This document shows, piece after piece, positions 47,458 to 56,526 of a DNA stretch of 64,000 nucleotides; positions within the stretch are counted from its first letter, which is position 1; every line of letters begins with the position of its first letter. The DNA comes from Planctomycetota bacterium. GTDB taxonomy: Bacteria; Planctomycetota; UBA1135; GCA-002686595. The position numbers and the translations under genes were made by a program. Location: positions 53,686 to 117,685 of the forward strand of contig JACKHS010000011.1 of NCBI GenBank assembly GCA_020638875.1, in the 5' to 3' direction. Below the pieces are notes generated by a model. It had not been told where the DNA came from. It searched no databases and worked only from the letters and a program-made list of their open reading frames with translations.

Positions 47458-48939
47458 ATGTCCGCCCTCGGCAGCTTCCTGCGGCGCAACTTCGAGCCGC
47501 TGATCCTCTCCGCACAGGTCTTCGTCGACCTGGGCGTGCTGCTGGCGTCGTGTTGGCTCGGGTACCTCCTGGGCGAGGCCACGGGCAGCGTGGACCCGGG
47601 CGTCGACCTCGACGTCTACCGCCAGGCGTGGGCGCTGCTCTCGGCCGTGTGCCTGGTGAGCTTCCACGCGTTCGGGCTCTACAGCCCGGTGAAGAGCCTG
47701 CTGAACATGGAGGAGTTCAAGGCCATCGCCAAGTCGGTGGTGGTGAGCTTCTTCGTGTTCTGGACGCTCCTGATCCTGCTGCGCAAGAGCAACCAGGAGG
47801 CGGAGGGCGCGGTGCTGGCGCCGCTCGTCGCGCTGCACAAGCTGGTCGAGATGAAGTCGATCGACCCCGACCAGCTGTCGCGGGTCACGACGGTCTTCTC
47901 GTTCCTCATCGTGCTCGTCGCGATGACGGCCAGCCGCTTCGCCTCGTTCAAGTACATCCAGACGCTGCACCGGCGCGGCATCGGCAACCGCAACGTGCTG
48001 ATCTACGGCGCGGGCGACTGCGGGCGCAAGCTGCAGTCGAAGTTCATGCTCGTGCCGACGCTGGGCCTGAACCTGGTGGGCTTCGTCTCGGACAACCCCG
48101 ACCTCGTCGGCGAGACGGTCGAACGCAACCGCGTGTTGGGCTCCTTCGACGACCTCGAGCGCGTGGTGGGGGAGCGCAAGGTCAGCGAGATCTTCATCGC
48201 GCTCGTCGACCACAGCGAGGAGCGCGTGATGGAGGTCGTCGCCGAGTGCGAGCGCATCGGGGTGCGCTACCACGTCGTGCCGCGCTTCTACCACCTGCTC
48301 AGCTACAACATCCGCATCGAGAGCCTGGACTCGATCCCGCTCATCACGCGGGCCGAGCGGCGCGCGAACGTCTTCGGCGTGGTGGCCAAGCGCGCGCTGG
48401 ACGTCGTGGGCTCGTCGCTGGCGCTGCTGGTGGGCGCGCCGATCTTCCTGGTCGCGATGGTGCTCATCCGGCGCGAGAGCGAGGGGCCGGCGTTCTTCGT
48501 CCAGGAGCGCGTCGGGCGCGACGGCAAGACCTTCCGCATGTACAAGTTCCGGACGATGCACCAGCACCTGTCCGGCGATGCGCCGACGCCGAACTCGCCC
48601 TACGACCCGCGCATCACGCGCATCGGGCGCTACCTGCGGCGCTACAGCCTCGACGAGCTGCCGCAGTTCTTCAACGTGTTCCTGGGCGACATGAGCCTCG
48701 TCGGCCCGCGGCCCGAGATGCGCTTCATCGTCGAGGCCTACGGGCCGATGGAGCGCGAGCGCCTGCGCGTGAAGCCGGGCATCACCGGGCTGTGGCAGAT
48801 CTCCTACGCGCGCCAGCAGGAGATCCACGACAACCTCGACTACGACCTCTACTACATCGAGCACCAGTCGTTCCTGCTCGACGTCGTGATCCTGGCCCTG
48901 ACGGGCATCGCCGTGGTCAAGGGGACCGGTGCCTACTGA
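47458..48939 (+). CDS. Exopolysaccharide polyprenyl glycosylphosphotransferase (priming sugar transferase)
   Basis: This WcaJ/PNPT-type enzyme attaches the first sugar-1-phosphate to undecaprenyl phosphate at the inner membrane. The 493-residue protein has ~4-5 N-terminal membrane helices, a central Rossmann-like domain (RNVLIYGAGDCGRKLQSKFM), another helix near 310-335, then the transferase domain with RVGRDGKTFRMYKFRTM, DELPQFFNVFLGDMSLVGPR and KPGITGLWQIS. It opens the glycan locus, and the next gene starts inside its last codons. The sugar is not determinable. Confidence 0.92.
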   Translation: MSALGSFLRRNFEPLILSAQVFVDLGVLLASCWLGYLLGEATGSVDPGVDLDVYRQAWALLSAVCLVSFHAFGLYSPVKSLLNMEEFKAIAKSVVVSFFVFWTLLILLRKSNQEAEGAVLAPLVALHKLVEMKSIDPDQLSRVTTVFSFLIVLVAMTASRFASFKYIQTLHRRGIGNRNVLIYGAGDCGRKLQSKFMLVPTLGLNLVGFVSDNPDLVGETVERNRVLGSFDDLERVVGERKVSEIFIALVDHSEERVMEVVAECERIGVRYHVVPRFYHLLSYNIRIESLDSIPLITRAERRANVFGVVAKRALDVVGSSLALLVGAPIFLVAMVLIRRESEGPAFFVQERVGRDGKTFRMYKFRTMHQHLSGDAPTPNSPYDPRITRIGRYLRRYSLDELPQFFNVFLGDMSLVGPRPEMRFIVEAYGPMERERLRVKPGITGLWQISYARQQEIHDNLDYDLYYIEHQSFLLDVVILALTGIAVVKGTGAY

Positions 48940-50105
48940 GTCGAGGGGCGCTGCGGACGGCCGGGCGGCCCGGCGCGTGTTGCACGTGATGGAGTCGACC
49001 ATCGGCGGCACGCGGCGGCACATCACCGACGTGGGCCACGGCCTCGCGCGGCGCGGCTGGGACGTGCACCTGGTCGTCTCGGCCGAGCGGCAGCCCGAGT
49101 TCCGCGCCGACTTCGCCGGGCTGGAGGCGGCCGGCGCGGTCGTGCACGAGCTGCCGATGGTGCGCGAGCTGCGCCCCGGCCCCGACGCGCGCCACGTCTG
49201 GGCGCTGCGCGGGCTGATGCGCCACCTGCGCCCGGCGCTCGTGCACACGCACTCGTCGAAGGCCGGCGCGCTGGGCCGCACCGCCGCGCGGCTGGCCGGC
49301 GTGCCGCGCCGCGTGCACACGCCGCACACGCTGGCGTTCCTCTTCGAGGGCATGTTCGGGCCGCGCAAGCGGCGCCTGTTCCACGCGGTCGAGAAGCGCC
49401 TCGCCGCGAGCACCGACCGCCTCGTCGCCGTCAGCGAGAGCGAGGCCGAGACCTTCCGGCGCTCGGGCGTGGTCGACCCGGCCAAGGTGCGCGTCGTGCC
49501 CAACGGCATCGACCCCGCGCCCTTCGAAGGCGCCGCGCCGCACGCGCTCGCCGAGCTCGGGCTCGACCCCGCGCGCGTGACCTTCGCCGTCGTCGGGTTG
49601 CTCAACGTCGCCAAGGGCCACGACCTCGCGCTCGACGCGCTGGCCGCGCCGGGCAACGAGGCCGCGCAGCTCCTGTTCGCCGGCCACGGCGCGCTCGAGG
49701 GCGAGCTGCGCGCGCGCGCGGCGGCGCTGGGCGTGGCGCAGCGCGTGGCGTTCCTGGGCTTCCGCGCCGACGTGCCGCGCCTGCTCGCGAGCGCGGACGC
49801 GCTGCTGCTGCCCTCGCGCTGGGAGGGCATGCCGTACATCGTGCTCGAGGCCATGGCCGCCGGCCTGCCGGTGCTCGCCACGCCGGTCGACGGCGCGAAG
49901 GACCTGGTGCGCGACGGCGCGACGGGCTGGCTCGCCGGCGCCGTCGACGCGCGCGCCCTGGCGCTGCGCCTGCGCGACGCGCTGGACGCCGGGCCCGAGG
50001 CGCGCCGGGCGCTCGGCGCGCGCGGCCGCGAGCGACTGCGCGCGCGCGCTACACGCTCGACCACATGATCGACGGCCTCGAGGCCGTGTACGGGGAGCTG
50101 CTGTG
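48929..50105 (+). pseudogene. GT4-type glycosyltransferase, C-terminus frameshifted
   Basis: The enzyme adds a sugar from a nucleotide donor in the cytoplasm. It starts at GTG overlapping the previous gene by 11 nt. It has a GT-B fold with VLHVMESTIGGTRRHITDVG, HTHSSKAGALGRTAARLAGVP and the donor-site motif SRWEGMPYIVLEAMAAGLPV. The open frame ends at 50068 after RERLRARATRSTT. A one-base change in the CG run at 50037-50050 instead gives YTLDHMIDGLEAVYGELL and a stop at 50103-50105, right at the next GTG. That strongly suggests an indel error, and the real gene is ~391 residues. Confidence 0.85.
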
Positions 50106-51284
50106 AAGATCCTGCACGTCATCACCACCCTCGACGTCGGCGGCGCCGAGATGCACCTGCTCAGCCAGGTGCGCGGGCAGGCCGCGCGCGGCCACGAGGT
50201 GCGCCTGTGCTACTTGAAGGGCGCCGGCACGCTGGCCGACGACTTCCGCGCGGCGGGCGCGCGCGAGGTCGTCGCCGTGCCGCTCGGGCCGGGCCTCTCG
50301 CGGCTGCTGACGCACGTCGCGTGGGCCGACCTCGTGCACTCGCACCTGCTCAAGGCCGACATGGTCACCGCCGCGCTCGCCACGCTCGCGGGCGCGCGCA
50401 GGAAGCTCGTCTCGGGCAAGCACAACGACGAGCAGGTGCTCACGAAGCCGCTCGTCTCGCGCGTGCACGGCCTGCTGGGCAACCTGCCGGCGCGCACGAT
50501 CGCGCTCTCCGACCACGTCGGCCGCTTTGTGCACCGCTACGGCCGCGTGAAGCCGGCGGCGCTGCGGCGCGTGTACTACGGCCTCGATCCGGCGCCGTTC
50601 CAGGCCGCGCGCGAGGCCGCCGCCGCCGGCGAGCGCTCCGACGTGCGCGCCGAGTTCGGCTTCGGCGCGGACGACGTCGTCTTCGTGTGCGTGGCGCGCT
50701 TCGCGCCGCAGAAGGCCCACGACGTGCTGCTGCGCGCGCTGCGCCGCGCGCTGGACGACGCGCCCGCCGGGCTGCCGCCGCTGCGACTCCTGCTCGTGGG
50801 CGGCGACCCCTTCGGCGACGGGCGCGAGCGCACCGAGGCGCTCGCGCGCGAGCTCGGGCTCGGCGACGCGTGCGTCTTCGCCGGCATCCGCCGCGACGTG
50901 CCGCGCCTCGTCGCGGCGTCGGACGTGTTCGTGATGAGCTCGCTGTGGGAGGGCCTGGGCCTCGTCTTCCTCGAGGCGATGGCCGCGCGCGTGCCGGTGC
51001 TGGCGACGCGCGTCTCGGCCGTGCCGGAGGTCGTCGTCGACGGCGAGACGGGCGTGCTCGTGCCGCCCGCCGAGGACGCGCCGCTCGCCGCCGCGATGTT
51101 GCGCCTGGCCGCCGACCCCGCGCTGCGCGCGCGCCTGGGCGCGGCCGGCGAGCAGCGCGTGCTCGAGCACTTCGGCCTCGACCGCATGGTCGAGCAGACG
51201 CTCTCGATCTACCGCGAGGTGCTCGAGGGCGCGGCGCCCGACCCGGCGCTGCTCGTCGACCTCGCCGAGCCGCCCACGGCGTGA
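50103..51284 (+). CDS. GT4-type glycosyltransferase
   Basis: The 393-residue retaining-type glycosyltransferase has the N-terminal acceptor domain (KILHVITTLDVGGAEMHLLSQ, HSHLLKADMVTAALATLAGA) and the C-terminal donor domain (VARFAPQKAHDVLLRAL, SSLWEGLGLVFLEAMAARVPV with the EX7E pair). It starts at GTG overlapping the corrected stop of the preceding transferase and ends with GTGA overlap into truD. Sugar specificity cannot be read from sequence alone. Confidence 0.9.
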   Translation: MKILHVITTLDVGGAEMHLLSQVRGQAARGHEVRLCYLKGAGTLADDFRAAGAREVVAVPLGPGLSRLLTHVAWADLVHSHLLKADMVTAALATLAGARRKLVSGKHNDEQVLTKPLVSRVHGLLGNLPARTIALSDHVGRFVHRYGRVKPAALRRVYYGLDPAPFQAAREAAAAGERSDVRAEFGFGADDVVFVCVARFAPQKAHDVLLRALRRALDDAPAGLPPLRLLLVGGDPFGDGRERTEALARELGLGDACVFAGIRRDVPRLVAASDVFVMSSLWEGLGLVFLEAMAARVPVLATRVSAVPEVVVDGETGVLVPPAEDAPLAAAMLRLAADPALRARLGAAGEQRVLEHFGLDRMVEQTLSIYREVLEGAAPDPALLVDLAEPPTA

Positions 51285-52550
51285 GCGCCTGGCGCCTGAA
51301 GGAGGTCCCCGAGGACTTCGTCGTCGAGGAGCTCGCGGACGGCGAGCCCGACGGCCGCGGCGAGCACGTGCTCGCGCTCGTGGAGAAGCGCGGGCTCGAC
51401 ACCGAGGAGGTCGCCGCGCGGCTCGCGCGCGCGGCCGGCGTGCGCGCCGGCGAGGTGGGCTACGCCGGGCGCAAGGACCGCCAGGCCGTGACGCGCCAAC
51501 GCTTCAGCGTGCCGTGCGCCGACGCCGAGGCGCTGCGCGCGCGGTCGAGGGCGACGACCTGCGCGTGCTCGCGCTCGCGCGGCACGGCCGCAAGCTGCGC
51601 GCGGGGCAGCTCGCCGGCAACCGCTTCACGCTCGTCGTGCGCGGCGTGCGCGCCGACGAGCTCGCGCCGCTCGCCGCTGCGCTCGCGCGCGCCGAGGTGC
51701 ACGGCTTCGCCAACGCCTTCGGGCGCGCAGCGCTTCGGCGCGGACGGCCGCGGCACGAGCTCGGCGCGCACCTCGTGCGGCGCGCGTGGCGCGCGGCGCT
51801 GGCGCGCTTCGCCGCGGCGCCGACCTGGCCGCCGAGCGCGGCGCTCGACGAGCTGCGCGAGGTGCTCGCCCGCGAGGGCGCGACGGCCACCGCGGCCTCG
51901 CGCGGCTCGCGCCGGAGTTGCCGCGCGAGCTCGCGCGCCCGTGCGCGTCAGCTCGCGCGGCGGCGCGGCGACTTCCGCGGCGCTGCGCGCGCTGGAACGC
52001 GCACGCTGCGCTTCGCGCTCTCGGCCTGGCAGGCGCACGGCTTCGAGCGCGTGCTCGCCCGGCGCGCCGCGCGCGCGCTTCGCCTGCGAGGCGGGGACCT
52101 CGCGCTGGGCCTCGACGCGGCGCGCGCGCGCAGCGCGTGACGGAGGCCGAGCTCGCGCGCTGCGAGGCGTCGCGCGCGCGCGCGAGCTCGCGCCGAGCGG
52201 CCCGTTGTTCGGGGACGCGCGCGCTGCTGGCCGACGGGCGCCCGGGCGACGACGAGCGCGCCGTGCGGGCGGAGCTGGGCGCCGACCCCGCCGCGCTGGC
52301 CGGGCTGCTGCCGGGCCTCGCGCCGGAGGGCGCGCGCCGGCCGCTCCTGGCCTGGCCGCGCGAGGCGCGCGTCGAGGCCCACCCCGCGGGCGCCCGGCTC
52401 GCCTTCCGGCTGGGGCCGGGGAGCTACGCGACGGTGCTGGTGGCCGCGCTGGAGGCCGCCGCGGCCGGACCTCCCGGAGAAGGCCCGCTCGCGGCTACAG
52501 TCTCCACCGGCGCGGGACCGATGGACCCCGCCGAGTCCGAGGACGCATGA
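51281..52550 (+). pseudogene. truD: tRNA pseudouridine synthase D, multiple frameshifts
   Basis: TruD makes pseudouridine-13 in tRNA-Glu. From GTG 51281 the first ~85 residues are clear (WRLKEVPEDFVVEELADGEP and VGYAGRKDRQAVTRQRFSV with the catalytic Asp). The family continues in other frames: DDLRVLALARHGRKLRAGQL, NRFTLVVRGV, then FANAFG followed in a third frame by QRFGADGR, and finally LAFRLGPGSYATVLVAALEA. At least five switches occur, around 51538-51548, 51720-51765, 51895-51935, 52080-52105 and 52170-52230, many at GC runs. Its stop overlaps the next ATG. Likely indel errors in an essential-style gene. Confidence 0.75.
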
Positions 52551-53008
52551 CCGACATCCCCCAGGAAGAGCGCGCGATCCCCGGCGCCGCGGAGCACGTC
52601 TACCGCGGCCCGGACCGACGCCGGCGCCCCACGCCGCGCTTCTCGCGCTACACCTTCTTCGGCGGCCGCCGGCGCCGCGTGCGCCGCGAGGAGGGGCGCG
52701 AAGGCGCGTTCGTCGACCTCTACGGCACCGGCACGCTGCTGGCGCTGTGCTGGGTCGCGCTGATGAACGCGGCCGACAGCTTCTTCACGATCTACCACCT
52801 GCAGGTGGGCGGGATCGAGCTGAACCCGGTCGCCGCGGCGCTCCTGAACACCGGCCGCACGGGCTTCGTGCTGGGCAAGGCGGCGTTGATCTCGGTGGCG
52901 CTCCTGGTGCTCTGCCTGCACCGCAACTTCCTCCTCGCGCGCCTGGGCCTCGTGACGTCGGTGCTGACCTACACGGCGCTGGTGGTCTACCACCTCTGGC
53001 TGCTCTAG
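52547..53008 (+). CDS. DUF5658-like small membrane protein
   Basis: The 153-residue protein has a very basic cytoplasmic N-terminus (YRGPDRRRRPTPRFSRYTFF, RRRRVRREE) and three predicted membrane helices (GTGTLLALCWVALMNAADSF, FVLGKAALISVALLVLCLH, LGLVTSVLTYTALVVYHLWL). NAADSFFTIYHLQVGGIELNP matches DUF5658 proteins. It overlaps the truD stop (ATGA). The function of the family is unknown. Confidence 0.75.
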   Translation: MTDIPQEERAIPGAAEHVYRGPDRRRRPTPRFSRYTFFGGRRRRVRREEGREGAFVDLYGTGTLLALCWVALMNAADSFFTIYHLQVGGIELNPVAAALLNTGRTGFVLGKAALISVALLVLCLHRNFLLARLGLVTSVLTYTALVVYHLWLL

Positions 53009-53115
53009 GCGTGTCTCCGAGACGTGCTTCGGACGCCGCGGCGGCGCCGATCGACGTCTCGGGAGGCTCCTCGCCGGCCGGCGGCTAGCCGCTGGAGGCC
53101 CGGCCCGGCGGGGCC

Positions 53116-53121
53116 TACACT
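53116..53121 (+). promoter_or_regulatory. Possible -10 element (TACACT) before the second part of the glycan locus
   Basis: TACACT in CCTACACT context lies 47 nt before the epimerase ATG, identical to the hexamer before acsA. The ~160-bp gap from DUF5658 makes it a plausible internal promoter. Confidence 0.45.
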
Positions 53122-53168
53122 CTGCGCGCCCGGGAAGACGCGCCCGCGCCGGGCGTCCCACGCGCCCC

Positions 53169-54224
53169 ATGCCCACCCTCCCTCGCCGTCCCTCGTCCCT
53201 GCGCGTGCTCGTGACCGGCGCGGCGGGCTTCATCGGCGGGCGCCTCGCGCACGAGCTGTGCGCCGCCGGCCACCGCGTGCTGGGGCTCGACGACTTCTCC
53301 ACGGGCTGGCCCGAGCGACTGCCGCGCGCCGGCGCGTTCGAGCTCGTCGAGGGCGACGTCAGCGCGCCCGGCGTACTGGCGCGGCTGGTGGCGCGCGAGG
53401 AACCGCACGTGCTCGTGCACCTCGCCGCGCGCGTCGGCGTGCGCGCCGTGCTGCGCGACCCGGAGGGCTGCCGCGCGGCCAACCTGCGCGGCGTCGGCGA
53501 GCTGCTGACCGCGGTCGAGGCGCTGCCGCGCGCGCGCCGGCCGCGCGTGCTGGCCGCCTCGTCGAGCGAGGTCTACGCCGAGAAGCCGGGCCCGCTGCGC
53601 GAGGGCGACCCGACGCGCCCGACCGACGGCGCCGGACGCTGGGCCTACGCCGCCAGCAAGCTGCGCGGCGAGGAGCTGCTCGACGCGAGCGGGCTGTGGG
53701 ACGCCGCGCGCGGACCGCTGCACCTGCGCTTCTTCAACGTCGTCGGTCCCGGCCAGGACGGCGACTCGGGCATGGTGCTGCCGACCTTCGTCGAGCGCGC
53801 GCTCGACGGCCGACCGATCCCCGTGCACGGCGACGGCGCGCAGGTGCGCACGTTCGCGCACGTCGACGAGGTCGCGCGCGCGCTGCGTGCGCTCGTCGAG
53901 GCCGAGCACGCGCCCGGCGGAGCGCTCAACGTGGGCGGCGCCGCGCGCACCTCGATCCTGGCGCTCGCGCGACTCGTCGCCGAGCGCGCCGGGCGCGGCA
54001 GCGCGGTGCGCTTCACCGACCCGCGCGCGCGCTGCGGCGCGAACTTCGAGGACGTGCGCTTCCGCGAGCCCGACCTCGCGCGCCTCGCCGAGCTGGGCGT
54101 CGCGGCGCCCGCCCTGGACCTCACGAGCCTCGTCGACGACAGCCTGGCGCGCCACCGCGAGCTCGCGCGGCCGCGCGCGGCGACGTCGCGCGGTCCCGCG
54201 CCGTGCGCATCGCCCGCGTCCTGA
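53169..54224 (+). CDS. NAD-dependent nucleotide-sugar epimerase/dehydratase
   Basis: The 351-residue extended SDR has RVLVTGAAGFIGGRLAHEL, HLAARVGV, the serine strand AASSSEVYAEK and the active YAASK. FNVVGPGQDGDSGMVLPTFV and DVARFTFAHVDE-like GAQVRTFAHVDEVARAL match UDP-glucose-4-epimerase/GDP-sugar dehydratase relatives. It would supply an activated sugar to the neighbouring transferases. Its 3' end overlaps the next start by 22 nt. Confidence 0.88.
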   Translation: MPTLPRRPSSLRVLVTGAAGFIGGRLAHELCAAGHRVLGLDDFSTGWPERLPRAGAFELVEGDVSAPGVLARLVAREEPHVLVHLAARVGVRAVLRDPEGCRAANLRGVGELLTAVEALPRARRPRVLAASSSEVYAEKPGPLREGDPTRPTDGAGRWAYAASKLRGEELLDASGLWDAARGPLHLRFFNVVGPGQDGDSGMVLPTFVERALDGRPIPVHGDGAQVRTFAHVDEVARALRALVEAEHAPGGALNVGGAARTSILALARLVAERAGRGSAVRFTDPRARCGANFEDVRFREPDLARLAELGVAAPALDLTSLVDDSLARHRELARPRAATSRGPAPCASPAS

Positions 54225-55369
54225 CCCGCCTCAACCTCGGCGGGCCGGCGCGGCAGGCGCTCGCCGGCGACCGCGAGCTGCGCGCGCGCGGACACGAGGT
54301 GCGGCTGTTCTGCGGCACGCCGCAGGCGGGCGAGGGCGACCTCCACGACGCGTTCGTCGCGGCGGGGCACGACGTCGTGCGCGTGCCCGGGCTCGGGCGC
54401 GGTCCGTCGCTCGTCGGCGACGCGCGCGCGCTCTTGCGCCTGCGCCGCGAGCTGCGCGCGTACGCGCCCGACGTGCTGCACACGCACGCGTCGAAGGCCG
54501 GGCTGCTCGGACGCCTCGCGCTGCCGGCGGCCGCGCCCGCCGCGCGCGTGCACACCTTCCACGGTCACGTGCTCGAGGGCTACTTCGGCCCGCGCGCGTC
54601 GGCCGGGCTGGCGCGCCTCGAGCGCGCGCTCGCGCGACGCACCGAGCTGGTGCTCGCCGTGTCGCACGCGACCGGCGAGGACCTGGTGCGTCTGGGCGTC
54701 GTGGAGGAGGACCGCCTGGTGGTCGTGCCGCCCGGCGTGGACCTCGCGCCGCTGCTCGCCCTGGAGGGCCGCCACGGCGCCCTGCGGCGCTTCCTGGGGG
54801 TCCCCGACGACGGCGTGCTGGTGGGCGTGCTGGGGCGCCTGGCGGAGGTCAAGTGCCCCGCGCGGGCGGTCGATGTGTTCCGCATGTTGGCCGACCGGCA
54901 CCCCGGGCTGCACCTCTGCTTCGTGGGGGACGGCGGCGAGCGGCGCGACCTCGAGCGGCGCCTCGAGGCGCTGCCGCCCGGGCAGCGCGAGCGCGCGCAC
55001 CTGATCGGCACCCGCGACGACGTCGTCGAGGTGCTCGCCGACCTCGACGTCGTGCTGTGCACCTCGCGCAGCGAAGGCCTGCCGGTCGCGCTCATCGAAG
55101 CCGCCGCCGCGGCGAAGGCCGTGGTCAGCACGCCGGTCGGCGGGGTGCCCGAGCTCGTCGCGCACGAGCGCACCGGCATGCTCGGCGAAGGCGTCGACGA
55201 GCTCGCGTACGGGCTCGACCAGCTGCTCGCCCACCCGCTCGGGCGCCTCGAGATGGGCCGCCGCGCGCGCCTGCGCGTCGAGCAGCGACACTCGGCCGCC
55301 GCGCTGGCCGAGCGGCTCGAGGCCGTGTACGTCGCGGCGCGCGACCTGCGCGGGAGGCGCGGCGCGTGA
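54203..55369 (+). CDS. GT4-type glycosyltransferase
   Basis: The 388-residue GT-B enzyme begins at GTG (VRIARVLTRLNLGGPARQAL), has HTHASKAGLLGRLALP and VHTFHGHVLEGYFG in the acceptor domain, and LGRLAEVKCPARAVDVF plus TSRSEGLPVALIEAAAAAKAV in the donor domain. The HTFHGHVLEGYF segment is typical of WbpX/CapM-like transferases for acetamido sugars, but specificity is uncertain. The start overlaps the epimerase gene end; the stop overlaps the next GTG. Confidence 0.9.
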   Translation: MRIARVLTRLNLGGPARQALAGDRELRARGHEVRLFCGTPQAGEGDLHDAFVAAGHDVVRVPGLGRGPSLVGDARALLRLRRELRAYAPDVLHTHASKAGLLGRLALPAAAPAARVHTFHGHVLEGYFGPRASAGLARLERALARRTELVLAVSHATGEDLVRLGVVEEDRLVVVPPGVDLAPLLALEGRHGALRRFLGVPDDGVLVGVLGRLAEVKCPARAVDVFRMLADRHPGLHLCFVGDGGERRDLERRLEALPPGQRERAHLIGTRDDVVEVLADLDVVLCTSRSEGLPVALIEAAAAAKAVVSTPVGGVPELVAHERTGMLGEGVDELAYGLDQLLAHPLGRLEMGRRARLRVEQRHSAAALAERLEAVYVAARDLRGRRGA

Positions 55370-56526
55370 AGCTCCTGATGGTCAGCGGCGACCGCCAGGT
55401 CGCGATCGGCGAGAAGGGGCCCTTCCACTCGATGCAGCGCGAGTTCTCGCGCTGGTTCGACCGCATCGACGTGCTGTGCCCGCGCCCGCCGAAGCCGCCG
55501 ACGGTGAGCTGCATCCACGAGCGCGTGTTCTTCCACCCGGCGACGTGCGGGCGCGCGGGCATGGTGCGCTACATCGCGCGGCGCGGCGCCGAGCTCGTCG
55601 CCGAGCACGGCCACCAGCTCATCGTCAGCCACGACTACGGCTGGTTCTACAACGGCGTCGGGAGCGCGCTGCTCGCCGCACGCACGGGCGTGCCGTACCT
55701 CTCCGAGCTGCACCACGTGCCCGGCCACCCCGTGCCGGCCGACCTGCGCGAGCGCTTCGACAAGCTCGTCGCGCGCGTGTACGTCGCGTGGGCCGCGTCG
55801 CGCACGCCGGCCTTCCGCGTCGTGAACTCGACCGAGATGCCCGCGCTGCTGCGCTCGTGGGGCGTGCCGGACGAGCGCATCCTCGTGCTGCCCTCGCTCT
55901 ACATCGACCTCGCCACCTTCCGCCCCGAGCCGCCGGCGGCGGGCGAGGAGCGCTTCGACCAGGACGTGCTCTACGTCGGGCGGCTGGTGAACAACAAGGG
56001 CCTCGACCGCATCGTCGACGCCCTGGCCATGCTCGCCCGCCGCGGCGCGCCGCACCGCGCGCTGTTCGTCGGCAAGGGCCCGCTCGCGAAGAAGCTGCGT
56101 CAGCAGGTCGACGCCGCGCGGCTCGCGGGCAGCACGCGCTTCGTCGAGTGGGTCGACACGCCCGCCGATCTCGCGCGGCTCTACCGGCGCTCGCGCGTGG
56201 CGGTCTGCGCCTCGACCTGCGAGGGCGGCCCGCGCGTGACGGTCGAGGCGATGGCCTGCGCCACGCCGGTCGTCTCGACGCCGGTGGGTGTGATGACGGA
56301 GCTCCTGCAGGCCGGCACGGCCGGGCGGCTCGTCGACTTCACCGCGCGCGGTCTGGCCGACGGGCTCGAGCCGCTGCTGCGCGACGAGGCGCTGCGCGAC
56401 CGCCTGGGCGCGCAGGCCTGCGCCGACGTGCAGCGCTTCGAGTACACGGCCGCGCTCGAGGTCTACGCGCGCGGCCTGCACGACCTCGCGCGGCGCTGCG
56501 GCACGCTGCGGGAGGACGCGCGGTGA
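55366..56526 (+). CDS. GT4-type glycosyltransferase
   Basis: The 386-residue GT-B protein begins KLLMVSGDRQVAIGEKGPFH. Its donor domain has YVGRLVNNKGLDRIVDALAM and STCEGGPRVTVEAMACATPV. The N-domain carries several aromatics and cysteines (CPRPPKPPTVSC, FHPATCGRAG). It is coupled by GTGA to genes on both sides. Acceptor and sugar unknown. Confidence 0.88.
   Translation: MKLLMVSGDRQVAIGEKGPFHSMQREFSRWFDRIDVLCPRPPKPPTVSCIHERVFFHPATCGRAGMVRYIARRGAELVAEHGHQLIVSHDYGWFYNGVGSALLAARTGVPYLSELHHVPGHPVPADLRERFDKLVARVYVAWAASRTPAFRVVNSTEMPALLRSWGVPDERILVLPSLYIDLATFRPEPPAAGEERFDQDVLYVGRLVNNKGLDRIVDALAMLARRGAPHRALFVGKGPLAKKLRQQVDAARLAGSTRFVEWVDTPADLARLYRRSRVAVCASTCEGGPRVTVEAMACATPVVSTPVGVMTELLQAGTAGRLVDFTARGLADGLEPLLRDEALRDRLGAQACADVQRFEYTAALEVYARGLHDLARRCGTLREDAR

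Noticed and set aside
43500..52550. Phase-variable contingency loci at GC runs
   Set aside because: Several switches per gene, including in truD, and compensating pairs within one gene, are better explained by indel errors; kept only as an alternative in the findings.
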